From positions 3,018,925 through 3,082,924 of the forward strand of contig JAQFVV010000003.1 of NCBI GenBank assembly GCA_028023455.1: 64,000 nucleotides of DNA, in the 5' to 3' direction. Below the pieces are notes generated by a model that did not search any database, was not told the DNA's origin, and was given only the letters and a program-made list of their open reading frames with translations. This stretch comes from Epiperipatus broadwayi (taxonomy: Eukaryota > Onychophora > Udeonychophora > Euonychophora > Peripatidae). This document shows, in pieces, positions 14,422 to 26,548 of the stretch. Positions within the stretch are counted from its first letter, which is position 1; each line of letters begins with the position of its first letter. Both the position numbers and the translations under genes were made by a program.

Positions 14422-15640
14422 CTAATTAATTACTATTTTGGCTATTCTCTTACTATACATAACTTGCAATCTACCAAACATTTTCATTTTGCTTTTTGCA
14501 TCTCTCATATAAAAACTTGACCATCCCATTTCTCCTTGAATTGCTTCCTTTGCCATCCACACATTTGCATCTAATGCATGTCTTCCTACTTCTCTTTGTG
14601 CTTTTTCTAAGTAATCTAACAATCCTTTATTAACACATAATGCATCATTACCATAAGTTAAACCTGGTACTGTCACTCCCTTCCATATAATTTTTGCTAC
14701 ATTATATTTATTATATGAAAACACTGTTAATTTCTTTATCAGTCCTTTCTTTTCTTCGTTTCATTTGTCAATTTTTTTTCCCCATTCATCCAAGCAATTT
14801 CTCTGATTACTTAAGACAATTCCCAAATAGTTATGCCTATTTGCCATATTTAACTTTATATCCCTAATAAATTCTTTCTCTTCTCTTTTCTCAGCATGTA
14901 TCATTATTACTTTTGATTTGTCTTCACTAAATTTAATCCTCATCTCTTTGCCCATCCTTGTGGACATCTTCATCATAACTTCCGCATCTTCCCTACTTTC
15001 TGTGCACAAGAAGATATCATCAACAAATAAAAAAAACCTGATAGTATATACACTCCCTTTCCATCTGTTAATAGTATTTCTACCCTCTTCCTAGTCTTTC
15101 TATTACCCTCTCCATTTCTTTCAAATATAAAAAAAAAAAACAATATAGTTGATATAGGGCATCCTTGTCTTAGTCCCACTTCCTTTTTAACTCTAACTGA
15201 TTCTATATTTCCTAATTGATATGTATAGTAATTATTTTCATACATTCTTTTAATAAGATCCACTAAAGCTCCATTCATTCCCAAATTTCTAAGTTTACCC
15301 ATAATCTATTTCTATTTACTCTATCATATGCTTTCTTTAAATCTATAAAGACTACATATAACTGTCTACCTATATTCCTATTCATATCTATAAGTTATGT
15401 AACTACAAATAAACTATCTTCTATACATCTATCCAATTTAAAACCTACTTGCATTTCTCCCACTATATTATTTTCTTCCATCCATTTTGCCACCCTTCGC
15501 AAAAACTTTATATAACACTGATGTTACGACTATTTGGTTTATAATTGTTTAACTTTCTATGGTTCTTACCTTTTTCTTTAAATAATAACTGTATTCTTAT
15601 AATATTCCAGCTATCTGGAAATTCTGTCTTCTGTTATATC
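14422..15640 (-). pseudogene. LINE reverse transcriptase, broken
   Basis: Reading on the minus strand, the RT blocks appear in order. FPDSWNIIRIQLLFKEKGK lies near 15620-15560 and NNYKPN near 15540. FIDLKKAYDRV (motif A, with the catalytic Asp) is at 15352-15319, and GLRQGCPIS (motif B) at 15180-15150. FVDDIFLCTE (motif C, the Asp-Asp pair) is near 15030-15005. After these come the thumb-like region NYLGIV and the C-terminal block GDMGW-like GEMGWSSFY. A frame change between motifs B and C splits the longest open pieces (15302-14973 and 15009-14761), and stops interrupt the upstream blocks. The catalytic residues themselves survive. The poly-Phe tract after PISTILF reflects an expanded A run in the DNA at 15130. 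Confidence 0.8.
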
Positions 15641-16638
15641 TTATTAAAACACAATAATAAATTTAATTTTGCACTATCTCACAAATTCATCACCATCTAT
15701 CTCTATTGCCCATCCATCTAAACCTCTTGCCTTTCCATCTTTCAATTTCTTCCTTTCCTCATTCAATTTATTTTCTGTAAAACTAATATTTCCATAACTA
15801 CATGCTTTTATGTTTGCTAACACTATGTCCTTCACATCTAACATCTTTTATACATCCATTACATATTTATTTAAGATTGTCTTTAATTCTTCTCTAGAGC
15901 TACACTATTTTTCCTCATTATCTAGTAATATTATTTCTCTCTCCCCTACATTCCTTCTTTTAATATATTTCCAAAATTTTCAACTCCCATCTTTTCCACT
16001 TTTATTAATAACCTTTAATAATTTACTATTTCATTTCATTCTTTCTTTATAATTATCTATTTTAGCCAACTTTTTTTTAAAAAAATAGTTTTCCCATTTA
16101 ATATTAACATTTTTTTCATTTTCTTTGTTTTTAATAGCACATTTATATACTCTGCATGCTTTCTTCCATTCTTTTTCATTTTACTAATTCTCACTTTTCT
16201 ATTTTATTCTTCTGAATTATTCTCACCTAACACCCAATTTGCCAGTTTTTCTATTTCATCACACTAGTCCTTATATTTATCCCCAATAAACTCTTCCATG
16301 ATTTCTTCTATTTTTATTTTATATTCTTCTAACTTATTCTTATCATTCATATCTCCAGCCACATCTTTAACTATTCTTTCTACTTTTATTACTATTTTTC
16401 ATCCCATTACTAACCATTTCTATTATAAAAAAAATTATGATCATCACTATTACATACTCTCTCTTCATTATCACACACTAATTTTCTGTTCTTTATTTAT
16501 TTCTTCTTTCTCTATTAATACATATACATAATCTATGGTATGAAATGTATTATTTCTAGTCCATATGTATTGCCCCTCATAAATATTTGATAAATTTCCA
16601 TTGCTCAAATTTATTCTCTGACAAAAAAATTTCAAAAG

Positions 16639-17183
16639 CTATTCATTCTTGTTATTCATATCAGTTTCTTCAATATTCCCATTCATATCCCCTATAATCA
16701 TTATTTTCTTCCTACCTTTTTTAAAACTCTGTATATCTTTAATTAGGCATTCATATAAGCTATTGTTCCAATCCATTATAGTTTGACTATCTCCAGTAAC
16801 CATATACACTATAGCCACCATCCATTCTTGTCATCCTAACATCATCTCAAACCACAAATGTTCTTGCTAATTTACAGTATTTAAATATTTTTTTGACATA
16901 ACTCTTATACCACCACCTGTTTCACTTTTTCTTTTCTATTTATACCCAGCCATACTAAATCTTCCAGTGTAGATTCTTCTTCTCTTAGATGTGTTTCCAC
17001 TACTGCTAATACCTCAATGCCTTTGTTTTTAACTGCTTTGTTTAATTCGAGCCACTTTTCTAATATAATACCACCTTGTATATTCAAATATTCAATTTTA
17101 ACAATTTCTTTCTTTCTTACTACCCTTTTATATTCTTTTGACTCTTTCTCCTCTATTACATTTGTAATTAGTTTGTCTATCAT
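16639..17183 (-). pseudogene. LINE endonuclease (APE-like), broken
   Basis: The piece at 17183-16905 carries YLNIQGG (the N-terminal Asn block) and AVVETHLREE (the catalytic Glu block, usual form x-E-T-x-L). The piece at 16821-16639 carries YMVTGDSQ and KIMIIGDMNG, the conserved G-D-x-N block. These are the hallmark motifs of the apurinic/apyrimidinic endonuclease-like domain that nicks target DNA for LINE insertion. The two pieces are in different frames with a decayed gap between them (the SDH block was not found). Confidence 0.7.
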
Positions 17184-18091
17184 TAGTTTTTATAGACCCA
17201 TTCCCTCTCCATATCTATATCTAAATCAGCTACCATTTGTTTATTTCTTACATCCCATCCATTTTTAACCTTCTTTTTGATAAAACTGTAATTTAAAACC
17301 TACCCTTTTTATGTTTCCCAAACTAATATTTTTCATAAATCAAATCCCCTAATGCTTCACTTCCTCATTTTTCTAAGTGCAATCCATCTTTACTATATAA
17401 ATCCTTTTACTAATAAAAAAATCTCACACATTCATAAATATTATTTCTCTCATATATTTTTTTCAATTTATCATTTATAGAACATGCCCTATCTAACATA
17501 TACCTATTATCAAACCATGATAGTAATCCAACTACCCCTACTCTTTCTTTAACCTTATTCAAATTACTAATCAATTCTTTGTACTCATCCATTATTCTCT
17601 CCAATGGATCTGACAAAATATTTGTTTCTACCATAACATAAATATTTCTATTCCCTTATTTCTTTATCTTATCTGTAACATCCTAATTATAATTCCAGGC
17701 AAACATACTCTTACATATCTATTTCAATTTTCCCTTGCAATTACATCTTGCATCCTCTAATTAGTAAGTTCCCTATCAAGACTGTCTCATAGGTTACTTT
17801 CCATTCTCTTCCACCTTCTGAACTTCTTTATCTATTTCTTCCTTATCATTTCTATACATTAATTCCTTGATCTGCCCACACTCCATCATCCATATCTCTT
17901 ATCAGTCCACTAAATATATACTCTATTCTATCTTCCTTATTTACATTTTCCTCCATTTATCCTGATTTTTTTATTTAAACTATTTTACACTTAGAAACCA
18001 TTTTCCTATCTCTTTTATCACATTTATATCTAATTTACACAACCATACACTTTTTATATCCTCCTTAATTTTATTTAAGCATTTCAAATGT

Positions 18092-18562
18092 AAAACCTTA
18101 TCATGTGTGATACACTCTACCAAAACATGTCTAATTTCCTTCTGACCATCATACATACCTTGTGGAATACAAATGCAATTCACATTTCCTTATTTTTCTA
18201 CTATTCTTCAAACCTCTTTATACAAAAAGAAAAAAAAAACTTTTTTAAAAAAATGGTGATCGATTAGTACATGCTCTCCCCTAACCTTGCACCTCAAATG
18301 TTATCATCTTTCTTAAATAAATCACTCTCTTATTTAAATTGAATAACAAACCTCCTAAAATCCAACTACTCTTACATAGTCTTAAAGCCTCCTTGTACTA
18401 AACACACACACACACAAAAATATTTTTCTTTTTATATTTAAAATGGTGTATCGAATCACTTTCCAAACATTAGTAATATTTTCCTGATCTTTCGAAATTC
18501 AATTAAATCTATCTCTCTGTGCTCCAACTCCCTTTTCTCATCCACTCACTAATCAAATATTC
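18092..18562 (-). repeat. LINE 5'-region tandem repeat, copy 1
   Basis: About 470 bases here recur with high similarity about 550 bases further on (18640-19165), in the same orientation. Shared landmarks include TACACTCTACCAAA, ATTTCCTTCTGA and CCTCCTAAAATCCAACTA. Both lie directly upstream of the LINE endonuclease. The minus-strand piece at 18183-17980 reads MNCICIPQGMYDGQKEIRHV followed by LVEC, a C-x-C-xn-H-x4-C pattern resembling a LINE ORF1-type or C-terminal knuckle, so the repeat may include remains of an ORF1. Confidence 0.65.
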
Positions 18563-18639
18563 TCCAGCAACACAAAATTTTCCAGATGATATTAAAAGTA
18601 AATAAAACTTTCTAACTTATCTTGCAAAACAAATCAGAT

Positions 18640-19165
18640 GGAAAATCATATCACATATGGTACACTCTACCAAAGCACACTTAATTTCCTTCTGATCATC
18701 ATACATACATATTGGGATACAAATGCAATCCATATTTCATTATTTTACTCTATATTTAAATTTATGATTTTTTTTCTACTCTTCAAACTTCATTATACAA
18801 AAGGAAGAAAAAATTTTTTTCTTTTTTTTTTAAATAGTGATTGACAAACATGTGCTCCCCTAACCTTACACCTCAAATGTTATCCTCTTTCTCAAATAAA
18901 TCATTCTGTTGCTTAAATTGAATAGCAAACCTCCTAAAATCCAACTAATCTTACATATGACTTAATTTTAAAGCCTCCTTGCATAAACACATACACACAA
19001 AAACATTTTTCCTTTTATATTTAAAATGACATATTAAATCACTTTCCAAACAGTAGCAATATTTTTCTCAATCTTTTCAAATCCAATTAAATCCATCTCA
19101 CTGCATTCCAATTCTTTTTCCTCATCCATTCACTAAGCAAATATTCTCCAACAACAGATGTGATG
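18640..19165 (-). repeat. LINE 5'-region tandem repeat, copy 2
   Basis: This is the second copy of the unit described at 18092-18562, diverged and with poly-A/T length differences. Its upstream minus-strand end reads GEYLLSEWMRKKNWNA, and the matching end of copy 1 reads LVSEWMRKGSW, so both once encoded the same peptide. Tandem 5' units are known as promoter monomers in some LINEs. Here that role is only an inference. Confidence 0.65.
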
Positions 19166-19869
19166 TTAAGATATTTGAGCAACACCCTCTGTGAACATAT
19201 ATAAATTCTGAACTTCAAACAGCTAAATCCAATATATATACAAGTAATGACAATTGTGAATATATATATATATATATGCAATGTTCAAAATTACCATTTC
19301 ATAATAACTATTGTTATGACAATTGATATACTCTCTAACTTCAGCATTTGACAATATGTTATACATACTGTAATCTTTAAATATATGTAAAATTACTAAA
19401 TATCACAAAGAGGAAGGAAAAAAATTATTAATATAATTCAATTTATGCTCTTTATGTATCGATTAATACCTTAGTAGATGATTTTCAAATAAATCATATG
19501 CAGAAACTACAAAGTTTTTAATAAAATATAGTTCTAATATTAACATTTTCGATACCCAAAATTGTTCTCCACATGTTATTGTTGGCTATCTTATACCTAT
19601 GAGTAATTTTCTTACTTTATATACAATTATTATGATTCTGATTGAAGCAGTTACACATAAAGATCAAATAAATGTTGATTGAGAAACTCCATATGATTCA
19701 GCTGTTATTAGTATTGCAAAAATTATACTTTGGACACAAGCTAAACTGTCTAACTTTTTTTTCTTTAAATTCAATTAAATTAAATATTTAATCATTTTAC
19801 TCTTACCTCAATTTTCCAAACAAAACAATGTGACATTATTATTATTTTTTAATGCAATATGCGAAAGAT

Positions 19870-19980
19870 GCCGATCCTTTTTTCTCTCTCTTATGTGACA
19901 TAGCATCAGCCAGGAAGCGAACCCGCTAACCCAGGACAACTGCTTGTAAAACAGCTGTCGCTGACCTCTCGACCACCAAT
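19870..19980 (-). repeat. tRNA-derived SINE
   Basis: The minus strand reads TGGTGGTCGAGAGGTCAGCG (box A region), an anticodon arm with TTTTACAAGC, a B box GGGTTCGCTTCC, then GCTGATGCTATGTCACATA and a purine-rich tail. It is nearly identical to the copy at 62130-62225. Confidence 0.8.
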
Positions 19981-20391
19981 GTGTGACTAAGATGCAGATA
20001 CTTCTTTAAAAAAACACACACATACAATTAATTTATGCAACCTTTTACATTGTGGACATGTCACATTTCATATGAAATAAAAGTATGAAACTGATTGTTC
20101 TTGTTAAAAAGTGATAGAACAGGGCCAAAAGTCACACTGTAGAATATATTCTTAAAGTAAATATATTACCTATCCAATTTCTTGATACTAAGCAATAACA
20201 AGGAACAACTAATGATTGTCAAATGATTATAACTTGGTGTACAATCCATATATATATATACTCATTTGTATACAATAGATGATTTGATTAAATGTATAAT
20301 TCAGTTTAATGCATTTTTGTATACATATATCAAATATGTCTGTAGACATTGCAATTAGTAAATAAGGGAAATGTAAATATATAAGCAATTT

Positions 20392-20647
20392 GTGATAAAT
20401 ATGTTGAACTATTTCAGTCATCTATCAGTAAATGTCGAATGTATAGAAAATTTTAAATTTTATTTAAACTTTTCAAATACAAAAAACTTGTTAGTAATAA
20501 TACAAAAAATTAGACTAACAAGTTGTTTGTATTTGAAAAGTTTAAATAAAGTTTAAAATTTTCTATGCATTCAACATTTACTGCTAAATGATGGAAATAG
20601 TCCAACATATCACGTCTAATGTACCATCATCACATACCTTCAGGCAA
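20392..20647 (+). mobile_element. Palindromic retroposon, family A, short copy with 13-bp target duplication
   Basis: The element is an inverted repeat. The left arm (from about 20402, TTGAACTATTTCAGTCATC...) and the right arm (...ATGATGGAAATAGTCCAA, to about 20608) are reverse complements around a short centre near 20500. A unique 3' tail of about 35 bases ends ACCATCATCACATACCTTCA. The tail closely matches the tail of the copy at 46399-47014. The exact 13-base repeat ATATAAGCAATTT flanks it at 20379-20391 and 20648-20660. The tRNA-like core seen in the longer copy is missing. Confidence 0.8.
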
Positions 20648-20660
20648 ATATAAGCAATTT

Positions 20661-21345
20661 AGAAAGGTAATAGCATCCAAGCATAGCTCAGATTAAAGCA
20701 TATCTAATAAAAATAAATTTTTACAAGTCTTCATTCGTAAAGCTATGAGTATGAAATTAGAATACTAAATCTCGAAAGCGTTAAGCAGGCATATTAAATA
20801 TTATAATATAATTACAGCTTCACTAACGCATGCGAAAAAATCGCATATGTATAATTACAATTTTTATTGGTGAAGAGAAAAACAATTTATTACAAAAATA
20901 AATTTATAATTTCTCAAAAATAATTGCAAGATGCTAATTAAAAGTCCAGAATATTTCACCAATTCAAATTCCAGGAAAATAATAGGGACCAAGGAGATTA
21001 TATAAAAATCAAAGTAATGGTATCTTGTGTTATTTGCTAAAGTGAAATAGTATTGATAGATACACAAATTCTTGCCTTTGAAAAGCCAATTACACAACTA
21101 ATACAAGTCATTTTAATTTTATCATAATTTCTTGTAAGTTTTGGAGCTATTTAACTGCAATTAGGCATAAGCTATAATCTGTACTAGTCAGTACTATATA
21201 TGCTTAAATAAAATAGTCTGTAGTAATTTAATATATTGTTAGGTATTCTACTCATCTCAAGCAAATGAATGTGGAAGGTTCAATTGTTACTATTGTTAAA
21301 CTATGTGTGTTCTGATTTGTACTATTGTATTTGTAATCCATTAAA

Positions 21346-21376
<31 letters not shown>

Positions 21377-22145
21377 GTATTCACTCAGTAATAGTGACCG
21401 TGTTTTCAAACTTAATTAATTGTGGTCGAGCCCTTGACCTCCCGCCAGAAATAGAATTTTTGGCAAACTCTCGTCTGTACGTAGTCATAAAAGCTCTTTT
21501 TCAGCAGATCACTTAATGCACGATTAAATGTGTGTACGTTAAGAAGGCTACCGTCTTATCTCAATCGCTTCCCTCTTTTTCCATTATTATTATCCAAATT
21601 GCATTTAGCTGCATAAAAACTAAACATTTAAAAACCATCGTCTCGATCTCATAAAATTAATGCTTTTTTATTATTACTATTACAGCTTTATAGCATCGAT
21701 AATTTTTTTTTTATGTGTTTATAAAACACTTTAAAAATAATCAAACGTACTAATTTTTAACATTTTCTTCAAATATTTTCCATATAAATGTTTACTTTAA
21801 ATGTATTTTAACTTGTAACTTTTCGATTTAATTTAAATACCAACATTTTCTTCCTTTGTTTCGATTAACTTCCACTTGGTTTATGTTTTCCAGATGAATT
21901 TCCCCACAACTGTTAAGTTTATTTATTTTAAATTTCTTCTAAATTCAATTGATCTTTTATTTCATCAGCAATGTTTACTAGCAGAAATTCTGCAGTGATT
22001 TGTAAATGACAGTTTAACCTTATACTGAAAGGTAGTTCCCTCTAATGCATTTTTATTGAAATTATTTTTAAAATTCCAAAAAAATACACATATTCAAACA
22101 GAATAACAAATCAAATATTACTTTTGCGTACTTATTTTTGAATGT
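20661..22145. other. Intron DNA with a TC microsatellite
   Basis: AT-rich unique-looking sequence with a (TC)n tract at about 21347-21377, followed by a slightly richer stretch (21400-21560) that I cannot assign. Confidence 0.4.
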
Positions 22146-22153
22146 TTCTAGAG

Positions 22154-23110
22154 TAGCGGTCGGCAACCTTTTAGATATTGTGAACCACTAATATAACTTT
22201 TAAAGATAAGAATTAATACGAGAATTGAGTATGATATACAAAGAATTACGTTTAATTTTGTTTTTTTATTAATATATAATGTTCATTTTATTTTATAAAA
22301 ATAAATGAACAGTATTCTATTCTTTAATAATTTTTATAGATGTGTTTTCCTTTAAAATTCTTAATAAAATTTTTGAGTTTTAGTTCACCCAACAAGGGTG
22401 CGCCGTAGTCAAATGGAAAAATGTGGGTGATTCAATCTGCAAGTTGTGTAAGAAAGGCATGTAAAACATTAGGCATCTGTTAATTATGTAAATGCCTCAA
22501 AACTGAAAGAGTACAAATTATAAGTTGCGAAAGAATAAATATAAACAAAAGGATTATACAGAAAGTGGGTTATTGGTTTTTATGCTGGGTTTGGGAAAAG
22601 ATAAGGAAGATTTAGATATAAAAGCCATGGAATTTACAAAGGTTATGTTGTGGAAATGGGATGGTGCAGAATAGAAAATATGAGAAAACTTAGGGCAGGG
22701 AATGAAAAGGGGTGTTAAAATGGCTAACAGGTTTCTCTAGGCATAGTTGCTGAGAGACTTCTGACACTGTTCAAGGAGAAGTCACAGTGCATCACAAAAC
22801 ATCACATCACATCAATTGTACAAAATTCAGTATTCTTATTCTGTTATTTTTTTTTATGTGACTGATAGAGTAGGGGTTAATTAAATGCCTTTAAGGTAGA
22901 TTTTTGCAAGTCACAGTAATATTTTGAAACAAATCGATTAGCAATATAATTTCTTGTTCTATTTTACATATAATAATACAGCTTAAACAAATTATTTAAA
23001 AATTTTATTAAATGAGATTAGTAAATTTAAATATCTAAATTTCTTTGCAGACCACTAAAATTACATTATGGACTACCAGTGGTCTATGGACCATCGATTA
23101 CCAACTGCTG
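22154..23110. mobile_element. Non-autonomous hAT DNA transposon with 8-bp target duplication
   Basis: The left end TAGCGGTCGGCAACC and the reverse complement of the right end, CAGCAGTTGGTAATC, form imperfect terminal inverted repeats of the hAT type (CAGNGGT...). The exact 8-base repeat TTCTAGAG lies on both sides (22146-22153 and 23111-23118), the diagnostic duplication length for hAT. No transposase coding is visible. The middle is occupied by a LINE 3' fragment (22390-22814), so the original element was about 530 bases long. Confidence 0.85.
22390..22814 (+). mobile_element. 5'-truncated LINE 3' end, nested in the hAT element
   Basis: This is the same family as the LINE at 13692-19200. 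It has the zinc-knuckle CKLCKKG followed by a decayed HLL-x-C part, then DYTESGLLVFMLGLGKDKED and WKWDGAE, and ends with CATCACATCACATCA. Stops are present (for example in ATGTAAAAC). Its position inside a hAT element bounded by an intact duplication shows that it jumped in after the hAT insertion. Confidence 0.75.
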
Positions 23111-23118
23111 TTCTAGAG

Positions 23119-24300
23119 CACAAATCTGGAATGTAACTCAGCAAACTTTCAGAAGTTTGTAATATAGAGTAATTCATGATACTTACAAAAAAAAAAAGAG
23201 TTCCTAAACAATTCATTGCTGGCCACAAGCCTCTTCCACAGCACTTTGTGTAAGAATAGTGTGTGGGGGGGGGGGAGACAATATTAATCAATTCTAAAGG
23301 CAATATTCATCAATTCTTGTTGACTGCCAGTGATGATGGTTTGAATGATAAGTCATCCTCATTTTACTTTTCAATTAATAATAACTATATACATATTTAT
23401 TGATTATTTGATATTTAGCTAAAGTCACTTACTAACAAATTGTTCACCTGGATTTGAACTCACATTACAGGCATAAATGGAAAATCATTATCATTGTATC
23501 ACAAAGTCTTTCCTGGATATCCAAACCAAGATAATCTGAATTGATCATATGAATGTCATATTAATCAGTCCATTGACTATGACAAAATAAAATTGATTGA
23601 AATATATTGTGCTATCATAATGAAAACTATGTATTACCATTATCTTTTCTCAAGCCTTGAACTGGATGCTTTATCATTTATGATAATTTGTCATTTGAAA
23701 TCAAATAAACCAGTAATAGAGAAAATAAGCAAACATCGTCAAAATAAATAGTGCTTTATCATTTTATAGTGTTGATCTACATATTGATATTAACTACAAT
23801 TTATGATAGAATTCTAAATTAGGCAAATGGAAGCACTGCTATCAAGAATTATTATAATGCTGCCTTAAAACAAATCTATAATCAACAAATCAATACTTAT
23901 TGTATTAACAATACTTTCACCATGTGATTAGCTTAGATTGAAAGAACTGTAGATCTGGATGCTGATATTGGCAAGTTTTTGAAATTCTCCATTTGATTTA
24001 ATGTTTAAATATTGTGATTAAACATTATTATAATGGGACTCCATAATAATAATGAGAAATGTGAGTTCGTTTTTTTCCTCATAGAGCCAATATAAATACT
24101 ATTGCTAACCTTTCATCCAGGAGCCTTTGTAGACCTGAATCTGTCATTGGTCAAAAAAGCAAAACAATTGCTTGTGTATAATATAAAAAAATCTTATGGT
24201 GTAACATTAGCATATCTGTTCTGCTATGCTTATAATCTGGAATTTGAGTACAGACTGAGTAAATAATTATTTTTTTTAACAGCCAGAAACATATATATAA
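23119..24300. other. Intron DNA with a possible SINE remnant
   Basis: This is mostly AT-rich sequence without coding. On the minus strand around 23525-23445, a B-box-like GAGTTCAAATCCAG follows a plausible A-box region, suggesting an old tRNA-derived repeat. A G-run of about 11 bases is at 23265-23276. Confidence 0.35.
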
Positions 24301-24307
24301 AAAACAT

Positions 24308-24970
24308 TCAACATTTAGATAATCCCAATATCAATAACAATCAACCACTTCAAGCTGTTGTCACGTCAACCTCCTATTAACAATAAAGGCGGAATCCCAC
24401 CTTCATTAATGATCTAATATACTTATAATAAAGATTGCAACTAGACCACAGAGATTAAAATTATTGATACAAAGAAATTTAAATAAACTTCTTTAAACAG
24501 GTAAATATAACATATTTTGAATGTAGACTAATAAATAGTTAATTATAACATGACAAACTGCAATTATACATTTCAAATTGTCTCCAAAGTATTACTTAAA
24601 TAATAGGTGCAATAATGCTCAAAGCTAAATGGATTTGTAAGTACTGTAATCATTAAAAAAAAGTCAACACTTAGACAATCCCAATATCAATAGCAATCAG
24701 CAATTTCGAACTGTTGTCAAGTCAACCATCTTTTAACAATAAAGGTGAAATCCCACCTTTATTAATGGCCTCATATACTTAAATAAGCAACTTGATCACA
24801 GAAATTGAAATTAATGATACAAAGAATTTTAAATAAACCCCTTTAAACAAATAAATATAACCTATTCTGAATGTAGACTAATAAATAGTCAGCTATAACA
24901 TATAAAACTTGCAATTATAAATTTCAAATTGTACCAAAGTATTACTTAAATAATAAGTGTAATAGTCCTT
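24308..24970. repeat. Direct tandem duplication, two units of about 300-350 bases
   Basis: The unit starting CAACATTTAGATAATCCCAATATC (24310) recurs at 24664 as CAACACTTAGACAATCCCAATATC with scattered substitutions. Both end with ATTACTTAAATAATARGTGYAATA. The second unit abuts the left border of the Penelope-like element. I do not recognise the unit. Confidence 0.75.
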
Positions 24971-25088
24971 AATAATAGTCAAACATAAATTTGTCCATAA
25001 TGTTGTTTTCAATAATTAATAATAGTTCAACACAATTGAAATAAAACAACTATATAAAAATAATAAATATTTCCTTTATTGAACCGGT

Positions 25089-25113
25089 TTTCGCCCTATA
25101 TTAGGGCCTTTTC
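25089..25113 (-). ncRNA. Hammerhead-ribozyme remnant in PLE1 left arm
   Basis: The minus strand reads AAGGCCCTAATATAGGGCGAAAA. This is a perfect 6-bp stem II (GCCCTA/TAGGGC) closed by three bases and followed by the GAAA box. The CUGAUGA box expected just upstream has decayed to TTTTGAA, so it cannot be active. The right arm (27490-27530) has the same hairpin with a damaged 3' side (TAGGTAGAAAA). Confidence 0.55.
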
Positions 25114-25839
25114 AAAATACACTTCTAATATAATCACATGACCTTTATATCTATCAATACTCCCTCTAACTTTCATTTTATATAATCATTTTACATAATC
25201 ACACAACCTATTTACATATATATATATACTTCCCCCTCCCCTCAATTTTTTTATTTTATATACATATTATTTTTATACAATAGATAAAATTACATTAAAT
25301 ACAATTCAATAATTATATACATATATTATACACCATAAAATTATATACACATACTTTATACACTAAATTATATATCATTTCTCATATATTTTTGCTAACC
25401 ATATCTTCAAATATAACCTTATTTATCTATAATTAACAATTATTTACATTAACTAATTATTTACATATATCATATATATTAATTTAAAAAACAAATCAAC
25501 CATATATTAAATTTTCCAGTTATCCTTCAATGCCCATTTACTACTCAGCTTTGCAGGTCCTTTAACTAAATTAACACATTTGTTCATATTCTCTTGAATA
25601 TATACAATCTCATAATATTTCCTTCTATTATAATCTTTAACATATTTTATAATCTTCATGTCCTCGATACATCTCATTCTATGACCAGTATTCAAATAAT
25701 GAACATATGGTCCTGAATTCATGTCCTTCCTTTCAATAGCCCTATTATTCTTAAGAATTTATGTACAATAATATATATAAAAAAATAGTAGATGTAATTG
25801 GATATGGTACCTTATAGTATTAAAAATTCAGAAGAAATT

Positions 25840-26548
25840 GTTATGGAATTAAATAATATTAAATTAAATAGGAATAGTTTGATTGCTTCATTAGATGTAG
25901 AAAAAATGTATCAGTGTTCCAAGAGATGAAAGTATATTGGAAAAAAGTGGAAGAATATGTAAAGAATGGATATACACTATTAAGGAAGCATTGATGATAA
26001 TAAGTGATAGTTTGTATTTTAAATATAAGGATAGGTTTTGGAATATAAAAAAAGGATGGGTTATGGGTTGTTCAATAAGTGGGTTATTATCATCGATGTT
26101 TATAAATAATTTGGAAGAAAAAGTAGTAGGAAAATATATAAAAAATAAAGAAATAATTAAATATTATAGATATGTGGATGATATAATTGTTGTTGGAAAT
26201 AGTAGGAGTATATTGAAAATATTTAATGAATTGAATGATAATATATATAAAATTAAGTTTACAATGGAGAAGGAAGAAAAAGGCTTAAAATATTTGGATA
26301 TTTATTTGAATAGAAATAAGGAAAATGAAATAGAGGTGAAACAGTATATTAAAGATGTTGAAATTAGAGGAATAATTGATCCTAGTTCATACCAACCTTG
26401 GTCACAAAAAATGTCAGTTTTAAAGGGGTTTAAAATAAAAAACGATAGACTTATAATAAATAAAAAAGAATCTATAGAACAAAAAATGAATATAGAAAAG
26501 GATTATGTAAAGATGGGGTATAATAAAAAGATATTAGAAAAGTTTTGA
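25840..26548 (+). pseudogene. PLE1 reverse transcriptase (5'-truncated, frameshifted)
   Basis: Readable blocks begin with SLIASLDVEKMY (RT motif A, catalytic Asp) at about 25882-25918. Frame shifts at 25905-25965 separate it from the open piece 25937-26548. That piece contains GWVMGCSISGLLSSMF (the motif B-like block) and YYRYVDDIIVV (motif C, catalytic Asp pair), then a thumb-like block FTMEKEEKGLKYLDIYLNR. The open piece has no ATG start, since its first codon is TTG inside the frame, so it is a fragment and not a gene. The N-terminal third of the RT is missing. Confidence 0.85.

Larger units (their letters stand above)
13692..19200 (-). mobile_element. LINE retrotransposon, near full-length but decayed (family L1-here)
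   Basis: On the minus strand the order is 5' tandem repeats (19165-18092), an apurinic-type endonuclease (about 17183-16640), a reverse transcriptase (about 15640-14420) and a C-terminal CCHC zinc-knuckle region (about 14075-13985). It ends in a 3' end with CATCACATCA repeats near 13692. This is the architecture of I/Jockey/R1-like LINEs. Many stops and frameshifts show that it is inactive. Two other 3' ends of the same family lie at 22390-22814 and 58710-59062. The clade was not assigned. It sits antisense-free inside the copine intron, that is, in the same orientation as the gene. Confidence 0.8.

Noticed and set aside
14269-14520. Plus-strand frame overlapping the LINE
   Set aside because: It is the shadow of the minus-strand reverse transcriptase C-terminus.
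25937-26548. A standalone 203-residue gene
   Set aside because: It starts at TTG within a longer, frameshifted reverse transcriptase. It is a fragment of PLE1.
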